DNA from: Clostridium_F caseinilyticum
GTDB taxonomy: Bacteria; Bacillota; Clostridia; Clostridiales; Clostridiaceae
Reading direction: 5' to 3' (one strand)
DNA length: 64,000 nucleotides
Assembly (NCBI RefSeq): GCF_046127645.1
Contig: NZ_CP175919.1
Both the position numbers and the translations under genes were made by a program. The notes beneath the pieces are model-generated. The model was not told the origin of the DNA and did no database searches. It saw nothing but the letters and a program-made list of their open reading frames with translations. This document shows, piece by piece, positions 26,765-35,655 of this stretch (within the stretch, counting starts at the first letter, position 1; every line of letters starts with the position of its first letter).

Positions 26765-26846
26765 ATTAATAGAATTAAAGAAAAAGAGAATATCTTGTGA
26801 TGATATGATAGAATTTGCTTATAATGTAGTAAAAGAATATATATAA
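26742..26846 (+). CDS. Possible 34-residue peptide
   Basis: A short frame, MKKVKISKLIELKKKRIS… to …VVKEYI, begins within the last codons of the DUF134 gene in another frame and ends at a TAA at 26846, just before a terminator. The amphipathic sequence looks protein-like, but the ribosome binding site is poor. Real small gene or chance; low confidence. Confidence 0.3.
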   Translation: MKKVKISKLIELKKKRISCDDMIEFAYNVVKEYI

Positions 26847-26857
26847 TCTAATATATA

Positions 26858-26897
26858 AATAGGATTAACATTGGTGTTATAATGTTAATCCTATTTT
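26858..26897 (+). terminator. Intrinsic terminator of the nifX-fur-DUF134 operon
   Basis: ATAGGATTAACATT (26859-26872) pairs with AATGTTAATCCTAT (26881-26894), followed by TTTT. Confidence 0.85.
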
Positions 26898-26953
26898 AAA
26901 GTTTAATTTCACCTGTAACATTTTGAAATCATATAATGCTATGAGGTGATTTT

Positions 26954-28225
26954 ATGAGAATTTTAAAAAAAGGTGATAGAGGATCAGAGGTTATGAAAAT
27001 TCAAGCAGTACTTCAAAAGATAGGTTATGACGTAGGTCCCATAGATGGAATATTTGGAAGTAAGACAGAGGAAGCAGTTAGAAGGTTTCAGCAAAATAAC
27101 GGTTTGACAGTGGATGGGATTATAGGTCCTAGAACTTATGAAGTATTGAGTAAGTTTATGTTAGGTTATAATAGTTATATTATAAGGCCTGGAGATACTT
27201 TATATGATATAGCTAAAAGACATTATACTACTGTAGATAAAATATTAATTGCTAATCCTAATATAGATCCTAAAAATCTTATTATAGGTGAAATGATAAT
27301 AGTTCCTGTAGGCATTGATATAGTAGATACTAATATTAATTATACCTATGAAATTATGGAAAATGATATAATGGCTTTAAAAGCAAGATATCCTTTTATA
27401 CAGGTAGGTATTGCAGGAAAAAGTGTTTTAGGAAAAAACTTATATTATATAAAATTAGGAGATGGCCCTAATGAAGTGTTTTATAATGGAGCTCATCATG
27501 CATTAGAGTGGATAACTACACCATTACTTATGAAATTTATTGAAGATTTTTCTAGAGCCTATAGTGAAAATGGTGAAATAAAGGGATATAATATAAATGA
27601 TATTTGGAATAGAAGTAGTATTTATATAATGCCAATGGTTAATCCAGATGGAGTAGATTTAGTTATAAATGGACTTCAAAACAATAATCCTTATCATGAT
27701 GATTTAATAAGGTGGAATAATGGAAGTACAGATTTCTCAAATAATTGGCAGGCTAATATAAAAGGAGTAGATTTAAATCATAATTATAACGCTTCTTGGT
27801 ATGAATCTAAAATGGCAGAGGAATCTTATGGCGTTTATGGTCCAGGACCTACTAGGTATGGAGGACCTTTCCCAGAATCAGAGCCTGAAAGTAGAAGTGT
27901 TGCTGATTTTACAAGAAAACATAATTTTAGACTGGTATTAGCTTATCATAGCCAAGGACAGGTAATATTTTGGACTTACAGAGATATAATTCCACCAGGT
28001 TCAAGAGAAATTGGTGAGTTATTTTCAAAGGTAAGTGGTTATGAACTTTCAGAAACCTATGGAATTTCATCTTATGCAGGTTATAAGGACTGGTTTATAT
28101 CAGAGTATAGAAGGCCAGGTTTCACTATAGAAGTAGGTAAAGGTGAGAATCCATTACCTATAAGTCAATTTGACCAAATATATGAGGATAATATAGAAAT
28201 ACTTTTATTGGCACCAATTGTTTAA
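26954..28225 (+). CDS. LysM/peptidoglycan-binding M14 endopeptidase
   Basis: 423 aa. Domains in order: peptidoglycan-binding 1 (about 1-66), LysM (about 74-118), zinc carboxypeptidase M14 (about 132-420). Zinc ligands H182xxE185 and H332, catalytic E393 (FTIEVG). The layout matches gamma-D-glutamyl-diaminopimelate endopeptidase I of spore formers, which cuts peptidoglycan stem peptides. No signal peptide, so it acts in the cell or forespore, or is released by lysis; a sporulation role is inferred. AGGTG precedes the ATG. Confidence 0.9.
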   Translation: MRILKKGDRGSEVMKIQAVLQKIGYDVGPIDGIFGSKTEEAVRRFQQNNGLTVDGIIGPRTYEVLSKFMLGYNSYIIRPGDTLYDIAKRHYTTVDKILIANPNIDPKNLIIGEMIIVPVGIDIVDTNINYTYEIMENDIMALKARYPFIQVGIAGKSVLGKNLYYIKLGDGPNEVFYNGAHHALEWITTPLLMKFIEDFSRAYSENGEIKGYNINDIWNRSSIYIMPMVNPDGVDLVINGLQNNNPYHDDLIRWNNGSTDFSNNWQANIKGVDLNHNYNASWYESKMAEESYGVYGPGPTRYGGPFPESEPESRSVADFTRKHNFRLVLAYHSQGQVIFWTYRDIIPPGSREIGELFSKVSGYELSETYGISSYAGYKDWFISEYRRPGFTIEVGKGENPLPISQFDQIYEDNIEILLLAPIV

Positions 28226-28328
28226 TTAAGGTTTAATCTATCTATGTATTAATCTACAACCTATATATTTCTGTCAAATATTATAAATTATTGTGCATTA
28301 AAATTATAGATAATATTATGTATATTAT

Positions 28329-28380
28329 ATAGGAATGGATATTTATGATTAAATTTTTAATGATTATCCATTCCTTATAT
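28329..28380 (+). terminator. Hairpin terminator after the M14 peptidase gene
   Basis: ATAGGAATGGAT (28329-28340) pairs with ATCCATTCCTTAT (28366-28378). The rest of the 320-bp gap up to rnz shows only purine-rich AT sequence. Confidence 0.6.
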
Positions 28381-28547
28381 ATTCAGATCAAAACGATATG
28401 GATATATTAATTTAAATAATGGTACAAAATAAGAATTAATATATAGGAAAACAGAAATAGTAAAGAGAGTTAAGATATAAGAAAGCAGATAGTAAAGAAA
28501 AAATATTAATATAAAAATAATAAAAAATAAAAGTTAGGAGGAGTAAA

Positions 28548-29585
28548 ATGTTAGACTTGGCTTTATTAGGATGTGGAGGAGGTATGCCTATTCCAGATAG
28601 GTTTTTATCTTCCCTTCTTATAAATTATAGAGGAAGAAAAATACTTATAGATTGTGGAGAAGGAACTCAAGTATCTATGAAAATATTGGGTTGGGGCTTT
28701 AAGTCCATTGATATTATTTGTATAACTCATATTCATGGAGATCACACAGTTGGATTACCAGGGCTTTTGGCTACTATAGGCAATAGTGGGAGAAAGGAAC
28801 CTTTAACTATAATAGGTCCAGAAGGAATAAAACAAGTAATAAGTGGATTTAGAACTGTAGTGCCCTATTTGCCTTATGATATAAATATAATAGAAAATCC
28901 TAAAGAGTCATTAAAAATAAGGCTAATTAAGAATTCTGTGGAAGTATTAAAAGGACATAATAATAGTTTTATGGAAAATAAAAGTTCAAAAGACTTTGCA
29001 AGAAAAAAAGAAGTTAATACAGATGGATGTGGAGACCATAATGATATACTAAGTTGCGATATAGAAATTTCTACATTGGAATTGGATCATTCGTGTCCTT
29101 GTATAGGATATAAATTTTATATTAATAGAAAACCTAAATTTAACTTAGAAAAAGCGGAAAAAAATAATGTCCCAAAGTTTTTATGGAGTAAGCTTCAAAA
29201 GGGAGAAAATATAACTTATGAAGGCATAAAGTATAATCCTAATATGGTTATGGGAAGAGGACGTAGAGGAATAAAATTAAGTTATATTACAGACACAAGA
29301 CCTATAGATTCAATAATAGAATTTATAGAAAGTAGTGATTTGTTCATATGCGAGGGAACTTATGGACAGGATGAAGATTTACATAAAGCCATAAAAAATA
29401 AACATATGACTTTTAGAGAAGCAGCTAAATTAGCTACTAGAGGTAATGTGTCACAACTTATGCTAACACATTTTAGTCCATCTATGATGGAGCCAGAAAA
29501 TTTTAAACAAAATGCCGTAGAAGTTTTCCAAAATACTGTAATAGGAAAAGATAGATTTGTTAAGACATTATGTTTTAGGGAGTAG
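28548..29585 (+). CDS. rnz: Ribonuclease Z (tRNA 3' endonuclease)
   Basis: 345 aa, somewhat longer than the usual ~310. Metallo-beta-lactamase fold with the zinc motif THIHGDH (60-66), LGCGGGMPIPDRF at the start, TLELDHSCPCIGYKF, the exosite-side PNMVMGRGRRGIKLSYITDTRP and the late HFSP motif. An insertion of about 30 polar residues (about 138-172: …FMENKSSKDFARKKE…) accounts for the extra length. Removes 3' trailers from tRNA precursors lacking CCA. AGGAGG precedes the ATG. Confidence 0.9.
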   Translation: MLDLALLGCGGGMPIPDRFLSSLLINYRGRKILIDCGEGTQVSMKILGWGFKSIDIICITHIHGDHTVGLPGLLATIGNSGRKEPLTIIGPEGIKQVISGFRTVVPYLPYDINIIENPKESLKIRLIKNSVEVLKGHNNSFMENKSSKDFARKKEVNTDGCGDHNDILSCDIEISTLELDHSCPCIGYKFYINRKPKFNLEKAEKNNVPKFLWSKLQKGENITYEGIKYNPNMVMGRGRRGIKLSYITDTRPIDSIIEFIESSDLFICEGTYGQDEDLHKAIKNKHMTFREAAKLATRGNVSQLMLTHFSPSMMEPENFKQNAVEVFQNTVIGKDRFVKTLCFRE

Positions 29586-30101
29586 ATATATATTTATATT
29601 GAAACATAATTTACTACGTGATAAAATATGTTTATTATAAAATAAAGAATATAGTTTTAATTAAATGTGAATGAAGATTATTGAAAATATTTATAATAAC
29701 TGAAAAACAGAGAACAATTTGGTTAAGTACTTATTTTGAAATTTTAAGTTTAAATATAATAATCAGACAATACTCTGGATAGAATGCTTAAATATAGCAT
29801 TAAAGAAGAAGCCTATATTTTAATTTATTAGGTTAGCTTTTTAGTTAAAAGGACAGAGGTAAATTTAGTTTTGTTTGTTACACAAATATAGAGAATTTAC
29901 TACTGTCCTTTTTGTTTTTAAATTTTTATATAAAAATATCATATTCATAGGATTAAGTTCTTTATTAAGGAGGATGGATAAAAATAAGATAAACTTTAAT
30001 TTTAAAATCCCATATTTTTTACATTTACTATATCAAAATTAAATCTATTTTAAGACGTCTACTTAATTTCAGTAAAAACTAAAGAAAGGAAGAAATTTTA
30101 T
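29586..30101. other. Intergenic region with a leader/terminator-like structure
   Basis: 516 bp. A possible promoter (TTATTT-N18-TATAAT ending near 29761) is followed by a small hairpin (AATGCT/AGCATT near 29790-29810) and then the terminator at 29847-29915, about 185 bp before the permease gene. It could be an attenuated leader or a small RNA; no known riboswitch consensus was recognised. Confidence 0.4.
29847..29915 (+). terminator. Terminator in the permease leader
   Basis: AAAAGGACAG (29847-29856) pairs with CTGTCCTTTT (29903-29912), with an inner GTAAATT/AATTTAC stem and a following T tract; 265 bp after rnz and 185 bp before the permease. Confidence 0.7.
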
Positions 30102-31421
30102 ATGAAAAACACTAAAGAAGAAAATTTGCAAAAAAATCTAGGATTATTTGATGCTATAGCTATAGTTATAGGAATGGTTATAGGATCAGGTATATTTTTT
30201 AAACCATCTATAGTTTTTCAAAATGCTGCTTCACCAATGCTAGGTATTTTGGCTTGGGTAGTTGGAGGAATAATTACTATGGCATCTGGACTTACCGTAG
30301 CAGAAATTGCTTCAGCTATTCCTAAAACTGGAGGAATATTTGTTTATATTAAAGAATTATATGGAGAGAAATTTGCGTTTTTATTAGGATGGGTTCAATC
30401 AATCATATATATACCAGGGTCAGCAGCTGCTTTAGCTATAGTACTTTCTACACAGGTTACTAGTTTTATACCTTTAACAGCTAATGAGCAAAAAGTTTTA
30501 GCTATTACATTCATAATATTTATAATGATTTTAAATATTATATCTACTAAATTAGTAAGTAAAATGCAGGGAATAATAACTATTGCTAAATTAATTCCTA
30601 TAATTGCTATAATACTTTTAGGATTTATAAAAGGTACAGCAAAAGGGCTAACTTTAAATGTTACTTCTTCAAGCACTATATCAGGATTTGGAGCTGCTCT
30701 TTTAGGTACGCTATGGGCATATGACGGATGGATAAGTGTAGGAAATATGGCAGGGGAGCTTAAAAATCCTAAAAAAGATTTACCACGTTCTATAATAATT
30801 GGGTTGGGTACTACTATAGTAGTATATGTACTTATAAATTTAGCTTTAATTAAGATAGTACCTATGGATGCGATAATAGTTTCTGAAAAACCAGCATCAG
30901 ATGCAGCTATAGTATTATTAGGTAATGCAGGATCAAAAATTATTTCAGCAGGAATATTAATAGCTATATTTGGGGCTTTAAATGGATATTTAATGACAGG
31001 AGTTAGAATACCTTTAGCTATGTCTCAGGATAAAATTATACCTTTTAGTGATTTTTTTAGTAAGGTTCATAAAAGATCAGGAACACCAGTTAATGCATTT
31101 ATTTTTGAGGCAATATTAGCTTGTTTATATGTATTATCAGGGTCCTTTAATATATTAACTGATTTAGTTATGTTTGTATTATGGATTTTCTTTACTATGA
31201 CTGTTGCAGGTATATTTATTTTAAGAACTAAATTTAAACATTTAGAAAGACCATATAAAGTACCTTTATATCCAATAGTACCTCTTATAGGTATAATAGG
31301 TAGTGTATATATAATAATAAGCACATTAATAACAAATACTTTTTATGCTTTATGTGGAATAGTGATAACTTTAATAGGGATACCGGTTTATAAATATGTT
31401 AAAAATAAAAATAATCTATAA
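30102..31421 (+). CDS. Amino acid permease/exchanger, LAT family (SteT-like)
   Basis: 439 aa with about twelve hydrophobic spans. APC-superfamily signature IGMVIGSGIFFKPS in the first span, and SAIPKTGGIFVYIKE and LWAYDGWISVGNMAGELKNP (the LAT-family span 6 region). Closest in pattern to bacterial SteT serine/threonine exchangers; substrate not certain. Only 15 bp separate it from the histidine kinase gene, so these are probably one transcript. Confidence 0.85.
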   Translation: MKNTKEENLQKNLGLFDAIAIVIGMVIGSGIFFKPSIVFQNAASPMLGILAWVVGGIITMASGLTVAEIASAIPKTGGIFVYIKELYGEKFAFLLGWVQSIIYIPGSAAALAIVLSTQVTSFIPLTANEQKVLAITFIIFIMILNIISTKLVSKMQGIITIAKLIPIIAIILLGFIKGTAKGLTLNVTSSSTISGFGAALLGTLWAYDGWISVGNMAGELKNPKKDLPRSIIIGLGTTIVVYVLINLALIKIVPMDAIIVSEKPASDAAIVLLGNAGSKIISAGILIAIFGALNGYLMTGVRIPLAMSQDKIIPFSDFFSKVHKRSGTPVNAFIFEAILACLYVLSGSFNILTDLVMFVLWIFFTMTVAGIFILRTKFKHLERPYKVPLYPIVPLIGIIGSVYIIISTLITNTFYALCGIVITLIGIPVYKYVKNKNNL

Positions 31422-31436
31422 TAAAGGATTAACAAT

Positions 31437-32594
31437 ATGGAAAGAAAAAAATTAATAATTATATTTAGATATATAGCTATATTATTTCTTATATTTGGTA
31501 TAGCTTCCTTTAAAAAAGAAAATGTTACAACTAAAACGGTTATTTTAATACTTTTATTTATTATGAATAATCAAATTAGATTTTTTATTTTTAATAGAAA
31601 TAATAAATTAGTTTTCATGTCTATAATTTTAGAGTGTATCTTAGCTTATATTGGATACACTAATTATTCTGGAATATTATTTTTTTATTTTTTTACAGAT
31701 ATTTTGGACTCAGCTCTTTTTCTCAATGGTAGATTATCTTATTTAACCGGCTTCATAGTGTTAATTATAGTTATGTTCCTTGGATGGAATTTAAATTTAA
31801 CAGAGATTTTATCTGTAGTAACTTCTTTTATTATGTTGTTTATACTAGCTACTTATATAAAAGAAGAAAACAGTGGAAAATTAAGAGCACAAAAGCTATA
31901 TGATAAACTAAGAATTTCAGAGGGAAAATTAAAAAAAGCTAATAAAGATTTAGAAAGTTATGCAAATTCTATAGAAGAGCTTACAGTTCTTCGTGAAAGA
32001 AATAGAATATCTAGAGAAATACATGACAGTGTAGGACATAGTTTATCTACAATGATAATACAATTAGGCGCTATAGAAAAGATTTCTCAAAAGGATGGAA
32101 AATTTACATCGGAAATGGCAAGAAATTTAGGTGAGTTTGCTAAAAATAGTTTAGGTGAAGTAAGATGTGCTGTAAGAGCATTAAAACCTAGAGAATTTGA
32201 AAAATATGAAGGTATATTAGCAATAGAAGAACTTACAAAGAACTTTGAAAAACTTACAGGGGTAAAAGTAAATTTGGGATTTTCAAAGGAAAAATGGACT
32301 CTTAATTCAGATCAATGCTTTGTTTTATATAGAGTAGTTCAAGAATTCTTATCCAATTCTTTAAGACATGGAAAAGCCACAAGAGTAGATATATTTATGG
32401 GATTTAATGAAGAAAATTTAATAATAACCCTTAGAGATAATGGACAAGGATCAGATAAAATAGAAAAAGGTGTAGGACTGAAAAGTATTTGGGAAAGAGT
32501 TAATGAACTAGGTGGGACTGTAGCATATAATAGTAAAAAAGAAGAAGGATTTTTATTAAAAGTAGTATTATATCCACAAATTAATGAGACCTAA
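31437..32594 (+). CDS. Sensor histidine kinase, DesK/NarX type (HisKA_3)
   Basis: 385 aa. About five membrane spans (residues 7-140) without a large extracellular loop, a coiled-coil linker (about 145-180), the HisKA_3 phospho-acceptor segment RNRISREIHDSVGHS (His about 196) and an HATPase domain (EFLSNSLRHG N-box, DNGQGSDKIEKGVGLKSI G-box). The intramembrane type of sensor is common in regulators that respond to envelope stress or antibiotics. Partner is the next gene. Confidence 0.92.
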   Translation: MERKKLIIIFRYIAILFLIFGIASFKKENVTTKTVILILLFIMNNQIRFFIFNRNNKLVFMSIILECILAYIGYTNYSGILFFYFFTDILDSALFLNGRLSYLTGFIVLIIVMFLGWNLNLTEILSVVTSFIMLFILATYIKEENSGKLRAQKLYDKLRISEGKLKKANKDLESYANSIEELTVLRERNRISREIHDSVGHSLSTMIIQLGAIEKISQKDGKFTSEMARNLGEFAKNSLGEVRCAVRALKPREFEKYEGILAIEELTKNFEKLTGVKVNLGFSKEKWTLNSDQCFVLYRVVQEFLSNSLRHGKATRVDIFMGFNEENLIITLRDNGQGSDKIEKGVGLKSIWERVNELGGTVAYNSKKEEGFLLKVVLYPQINET

Positions 32595-32646
32595 TAATTT
32601 TCATTATAAAATTTAGAGAAGATTAATTTAATGAGGAGAATAAAAA

Positions 32647-33300
32647 ATGAATAAAGTTAATGTTATAGTGGTGGATGATGAAAAATTAATAAGAGAGGGA
32701 TTAAAAATAATTCTTTCTACCTATGAGGATATTGAAGTTATAGGTGTGGCTTCTGATGGCAGAGAAGCACTAAATTTATGTAAAGAAGAGGATATACAGG
32801 TAGTTTTAATGGATATTAGAATGCCTAATTGTGATGGAGTATTAGGAACAAGAATTATAAAAGAACAATTCCCAGATATAAAAATATTAATATTAACTAC
32901 ATTTAATGATAAAGAATATATTCATGAAGCCTTAAAGTTTGGAGCTTCAGGATATTTATTAAAAGATAGTTCTAATGATTTAATCTATGAGGGTATAAAA
33001 GCCTGTATAAAAGGAAATATAGTGGTTCATCCAGATGTGGCTAACAATATAATACTTAATACTAATTATGGAAAAGAAGTAAATCAGGATGATATTAGTT
33101 TAAAATATAATCTTACAGAAAGAGAACTTAATATAATAAGGGAAATAGCTAAAGGACTTTCTAATAAAGAAATAGCAGAGAAGATATATCTTTCTGAAGG
33201 AACCGTAAAAAACAACATAAGTACTATACTTTCCAAATTAGATCTAAGAGATAGAACACAAATAGCTATATTTGCTTTTAAGAATAATATAGTCAATTAA
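32647..33300 (+). CDS. Response regulator, NarL/LuxR family
   Basis: 217 aa. Receiver domain (DDEK at 10-13, phospho-acceptor D56 in MDIRMP, Lys in LLKD) and a C-terminal LuxR-type HTH (LTERELNIIREIAKGLSNKEIAEKIYLSEGTVKNNIS across about 155-195). GAGGAG precedes the ATG. The palindromic operator at 33332-33353, directly downstream and in front of the ABC-2 genes, is its likely target. Confidence 0.92.
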   Translation: MNKVNVIVVDDEKLIREGLKIILSTYEDIEVIGVASDGREALNLCKEEDIQVVLMDIRMPNCDGVLGTRIIKEQFPDIKILILTTFNDKEYIHEALKFGASGYLLKDSSNDLIYEGIKACIKGNIVVHPDVANNIILNTNYGKEVNQDDISLKYNLTERELNIIREIAKGLSNKEIAEKIYLSEGTVKNNISTILSKLDLRDRTQIAIFAFKNNIVN

Positions 33301-33331
33301 ATAATAAAATTTATAAGCTTTAAACAAACTG

Positions 33332-33400
33332 ATTAGTGACTTAAGTCACTAATGTTAGTTACTTAAGACAATTGTAAAACTTCCTTAAATTTTCTATTAT
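33332..33400 (+). promoter_or_regulatory. 22-bp palindromic operator, half-repeat and sigma-A promoter of ABC-2 operon
   Basis: 33332-33353 is a perfect palindrome, ATTAGTGACTT and its complement. A second, weaker copy (TTAGTTACTTAAGAC) follows with its TTAA centre 22 bp further on (33341 versus 33363), two helix turns. Promoter TTGTAA (33372-33377), 17-bp spacer, TATTAT (33395-33400). The operator lies just upstream of the -35 box, the usual place for an activator such as a NarL-family regulator. Confidence 0.75.
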
Positions 33401-33429
33401 ATAATTAGAAAGTTTAAGGAGGTTTTTTT

Positions 33430-34368
33430 ATGAGTATAATCGAGGTGAATAATGTTACAAAACGATTTAATGATAAATTAGTTTTAGATAATATAAACTT
33501 TAAAATCCAAGAGGGGGAAATATTTGGGCTTATAGGTCCTAATGGAGCAGGTAAATCTACGCTAATAAATATAATGACAAGTATTTTAAAACCTACATCA
33601 GGAGATATAAAAATTGGAGGATATTCTATAATTAAAGAGGCTTTAAAGGCTAAAGAATATATAGGGTTAGTACCACAAGAAATAGCTTTAATAGAAACTG
33701 TATCTGCTATGGACAATCTTGAATTCTTTGGAAGTTTATATGGACTTAAAGGAAGGCTTTTAAAAGAGAGAATAGATGAAGCATTAGAAATTATAGGGCT
33801 TAAAGAAAAAAGACGTGAAAAAGTTAAGAAGTTTTCTGGTGGTATGAAAAGAAGATTAAATATAGCAGCAGCTATAATGCATCATCCTAAAATACTAATA
33901 ATGGATGAGCCTACAGTAGGAATAGATCCACAATCAAGAAATCATATATTTGAATTTACAAGAAAGATGAATAGAGAAGAAAAGACCACTGTAATTTATA
34001 CATCTCATTATATGGAAGAGGTTGAAATGCTTTGTAATAACTTATTCATAATGGATTTAGGAAAGGAAGTAGCTTATGGAAATAAAAATTATATAAAATC
34101 TATGGTGGGTGACAAAAATAGAGTTGTTTTGAAAATAGAAAATTATACAGGGGAGACTATTTTAAATATTAGATATATAGAAGGTGTTGTTGAATGTGAA
34201 GAGGAGGCAGGCCTTATTAAATTATTGGTTCATGAAAATAATTTTGCATTAAATAATTTACTTAAAATATTAGAAAATCAAAATATAAAAATAAAGGGAA
34301 TAAATTTTGAAGAACCTACATTAGAAGAGGTATTTTTAGCATTAACAGGTAAAAAACTTAGAGATTAG
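33430..34368 (+). CDS. ABC exporter ATPase (DrrA/CcmA-like)
   Basis: 312 aa; AAGGAGG before the ATG. Walker A GPNGAGKST, Q-loop VPQE, signature FSGGMKRR, Walker B LIMDEPTVGIDPQ, H-loop TSHYMEE, and a C-terminal regulatory extension of about 90 residues ending EEPTLEEVFLALTGK, typical of antibiotic or lipid exporters. First of three genes; its two channel subunits follow. Likely activated by the adjacent two-component system. Confidence 0.92.
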   Translation: MSIIEVNNVTKRFNDKLVLDNINFKIQEGEIFGLIGPNGAGKSTLINIMTSILKPTSGDIKIGGYSIIKEALKAKEYIGLVPQEIALIETVSAMDNLEFFGSLYGLKGRLLKERIDEALEIIGLKEKRREKVKKFSGGMKRRLNIAAAIMHHPKILIMDEPTVGIDPQSRNHIFEFTRKMNREEKTTVIYTSHYMEEVEMLCNNLFIMDLGKEVAYGNKNYIKSMVGDKNRVVLKIENYTGETILNIRYIEGVVECEEEAGLIKLLVHENNFALNNLLKILENQNIKIKGINFEEPTLEEVFLALTGKKLRD

Positions 34369-34475
34369 TCATCTTAATATTAACAAATTGTGTTATTCAT
34401 TTAGAAAATTTTATATTTAAAATATTGAAACGAGAAATTTATAAGTAAATTAAATTTTATAAAGGAGGGAAGAGT

Positions 34476-35654
34476 GTGAGGTTAAAAGCATTTATAAAAT
34501 TAACTTTAAAATCTGTATTAAGAGAATTACCTATTATGATATTTACTTTTGCAATATTTCCCATAGTTTTGAGTTCATTATATGGATATTTTCAAAAGGA
34601 TATGTTCAATCCTAAAAATGAAATAGATAAAATAGCAATTTATGTAGAGGATAGGGATAATTCTAAATTATCTAATGAGTTTATAAAATTTTTAGGAAGC
34701 AATGAGTTAAATAAATTTATAGACATCAAAAAAAGTAAGGAAAAAGCTATAGAAGAAGTGATAATTCCAAAAGGATATGAAAAAGCCATTATAGGAGATA
34801 AAGAAATTACAATAAAGATAAGTGAGAGAAAAAAAGATAAGGAAGTAGTTTCTAAAATATTAAAGGAATTAATAGACAATTACACCAGAGAAGTAAAAAA
34901 TAATTTTACAATAGAAAATAGCATAAACAGAATGGATATTTCTAAAGAAAAAAAGGAACTATTAGCAAAGGAGACATCAGAAGATATTGCTAGAATATAT
35001 AAAAAAGATACTATAAAAAATTCAATAGTAAAAAGTACAAGAAATTTAACTTCCTATGAGTATTATTCAGTATCCATATTAAGTTTTATGTTTATAGTAA
35101 CTATAATATCGTTATGTAATAGATATTATGAGGATAAGAGAAAAGGTATTTTTCAAAGAACATTATCTACAAGTATAAGCAAAGTTCAATATTTTAATTA
35201 TTCATTAGTTTCTTGGTACATTTTTGCAGTTTTATTTAATTCTATATATGTATTATCTTATAGACTTTTAGGACTATCTTTTAAAGGTAATATAGGACTT
35301 TTATTATTAATTGTGCTTACCAAAAGCCTTTTAGAAGTGGCTATATCCTCTGTAGTGATAGCTTTCTTTAAAGAACAAAAGATGGCAGCAATATTTTTAA
35401 ATACAGTTATTGTAATAACTGTAAGTTTAGGTGGGGTTTTTTATCCATTAGATAAAGTTATTAATAGTTTTAATAAAATATTTAGAGTTATAAGCGATTT
35501 TGCACCTAATGTACTTATTATGAAAACCTATAAACCCTTTTTAATTTATAATTCCTTTGAAGCTATTAAATATAATTTAATTACATTTATTCTTATTTCT
35601 ATGGCTTTATATAGTATTAGTCTTTTAAAGATTAATATGAAATGGGGGGATTAA
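34476..35654 (+). CDS. ABC-2 type permease
   Basis: 392 aa, GTG start after AAAGGAGGG. One N-terminal span (about 20-40), a large extracytoplasmic domain (about 45-195) rich in K and E, then five to six spans (about 200-390). This is the ABC-2 exporter layout. Works with the ATPase upstream and the permease downstream. Confidence 0.85.
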   Translation: MRLKAFIKLTLKSVLRELPIMIFTFAIFPIVLSSLYGYFQKDMFNPKNEIDKIAIYVEDRDNSKLSNEFIKFLGSNELNKFIDIKKSKEKAIEEVIIPKGYEKAIIGDKEITIKISERKKDKEVVSKILKELIDNYTREVKNNFTIENSINRMDISKEKKELLAKETSEDIARIYKKDTIKNSIVKSTRNLTSYEYYSVSILSFMFIVTIISLCNRYYEDKRKGIFQRTLSTSISKVQYFNYSLVSWYIFAVLFNSIYVLSYRLLGLSFKGNIGLLLLIVLTKSLLEVAISSVVIAFFKEQKMAAIFLNTVIVITVSLGGVFYPLDKVINSFNKIFRVISDFAPNVLIMKTYKPFLIYNSFEAIKYNLITFILISMALYSISLLKINMKWGD

Positions 35655-35655
35655 T

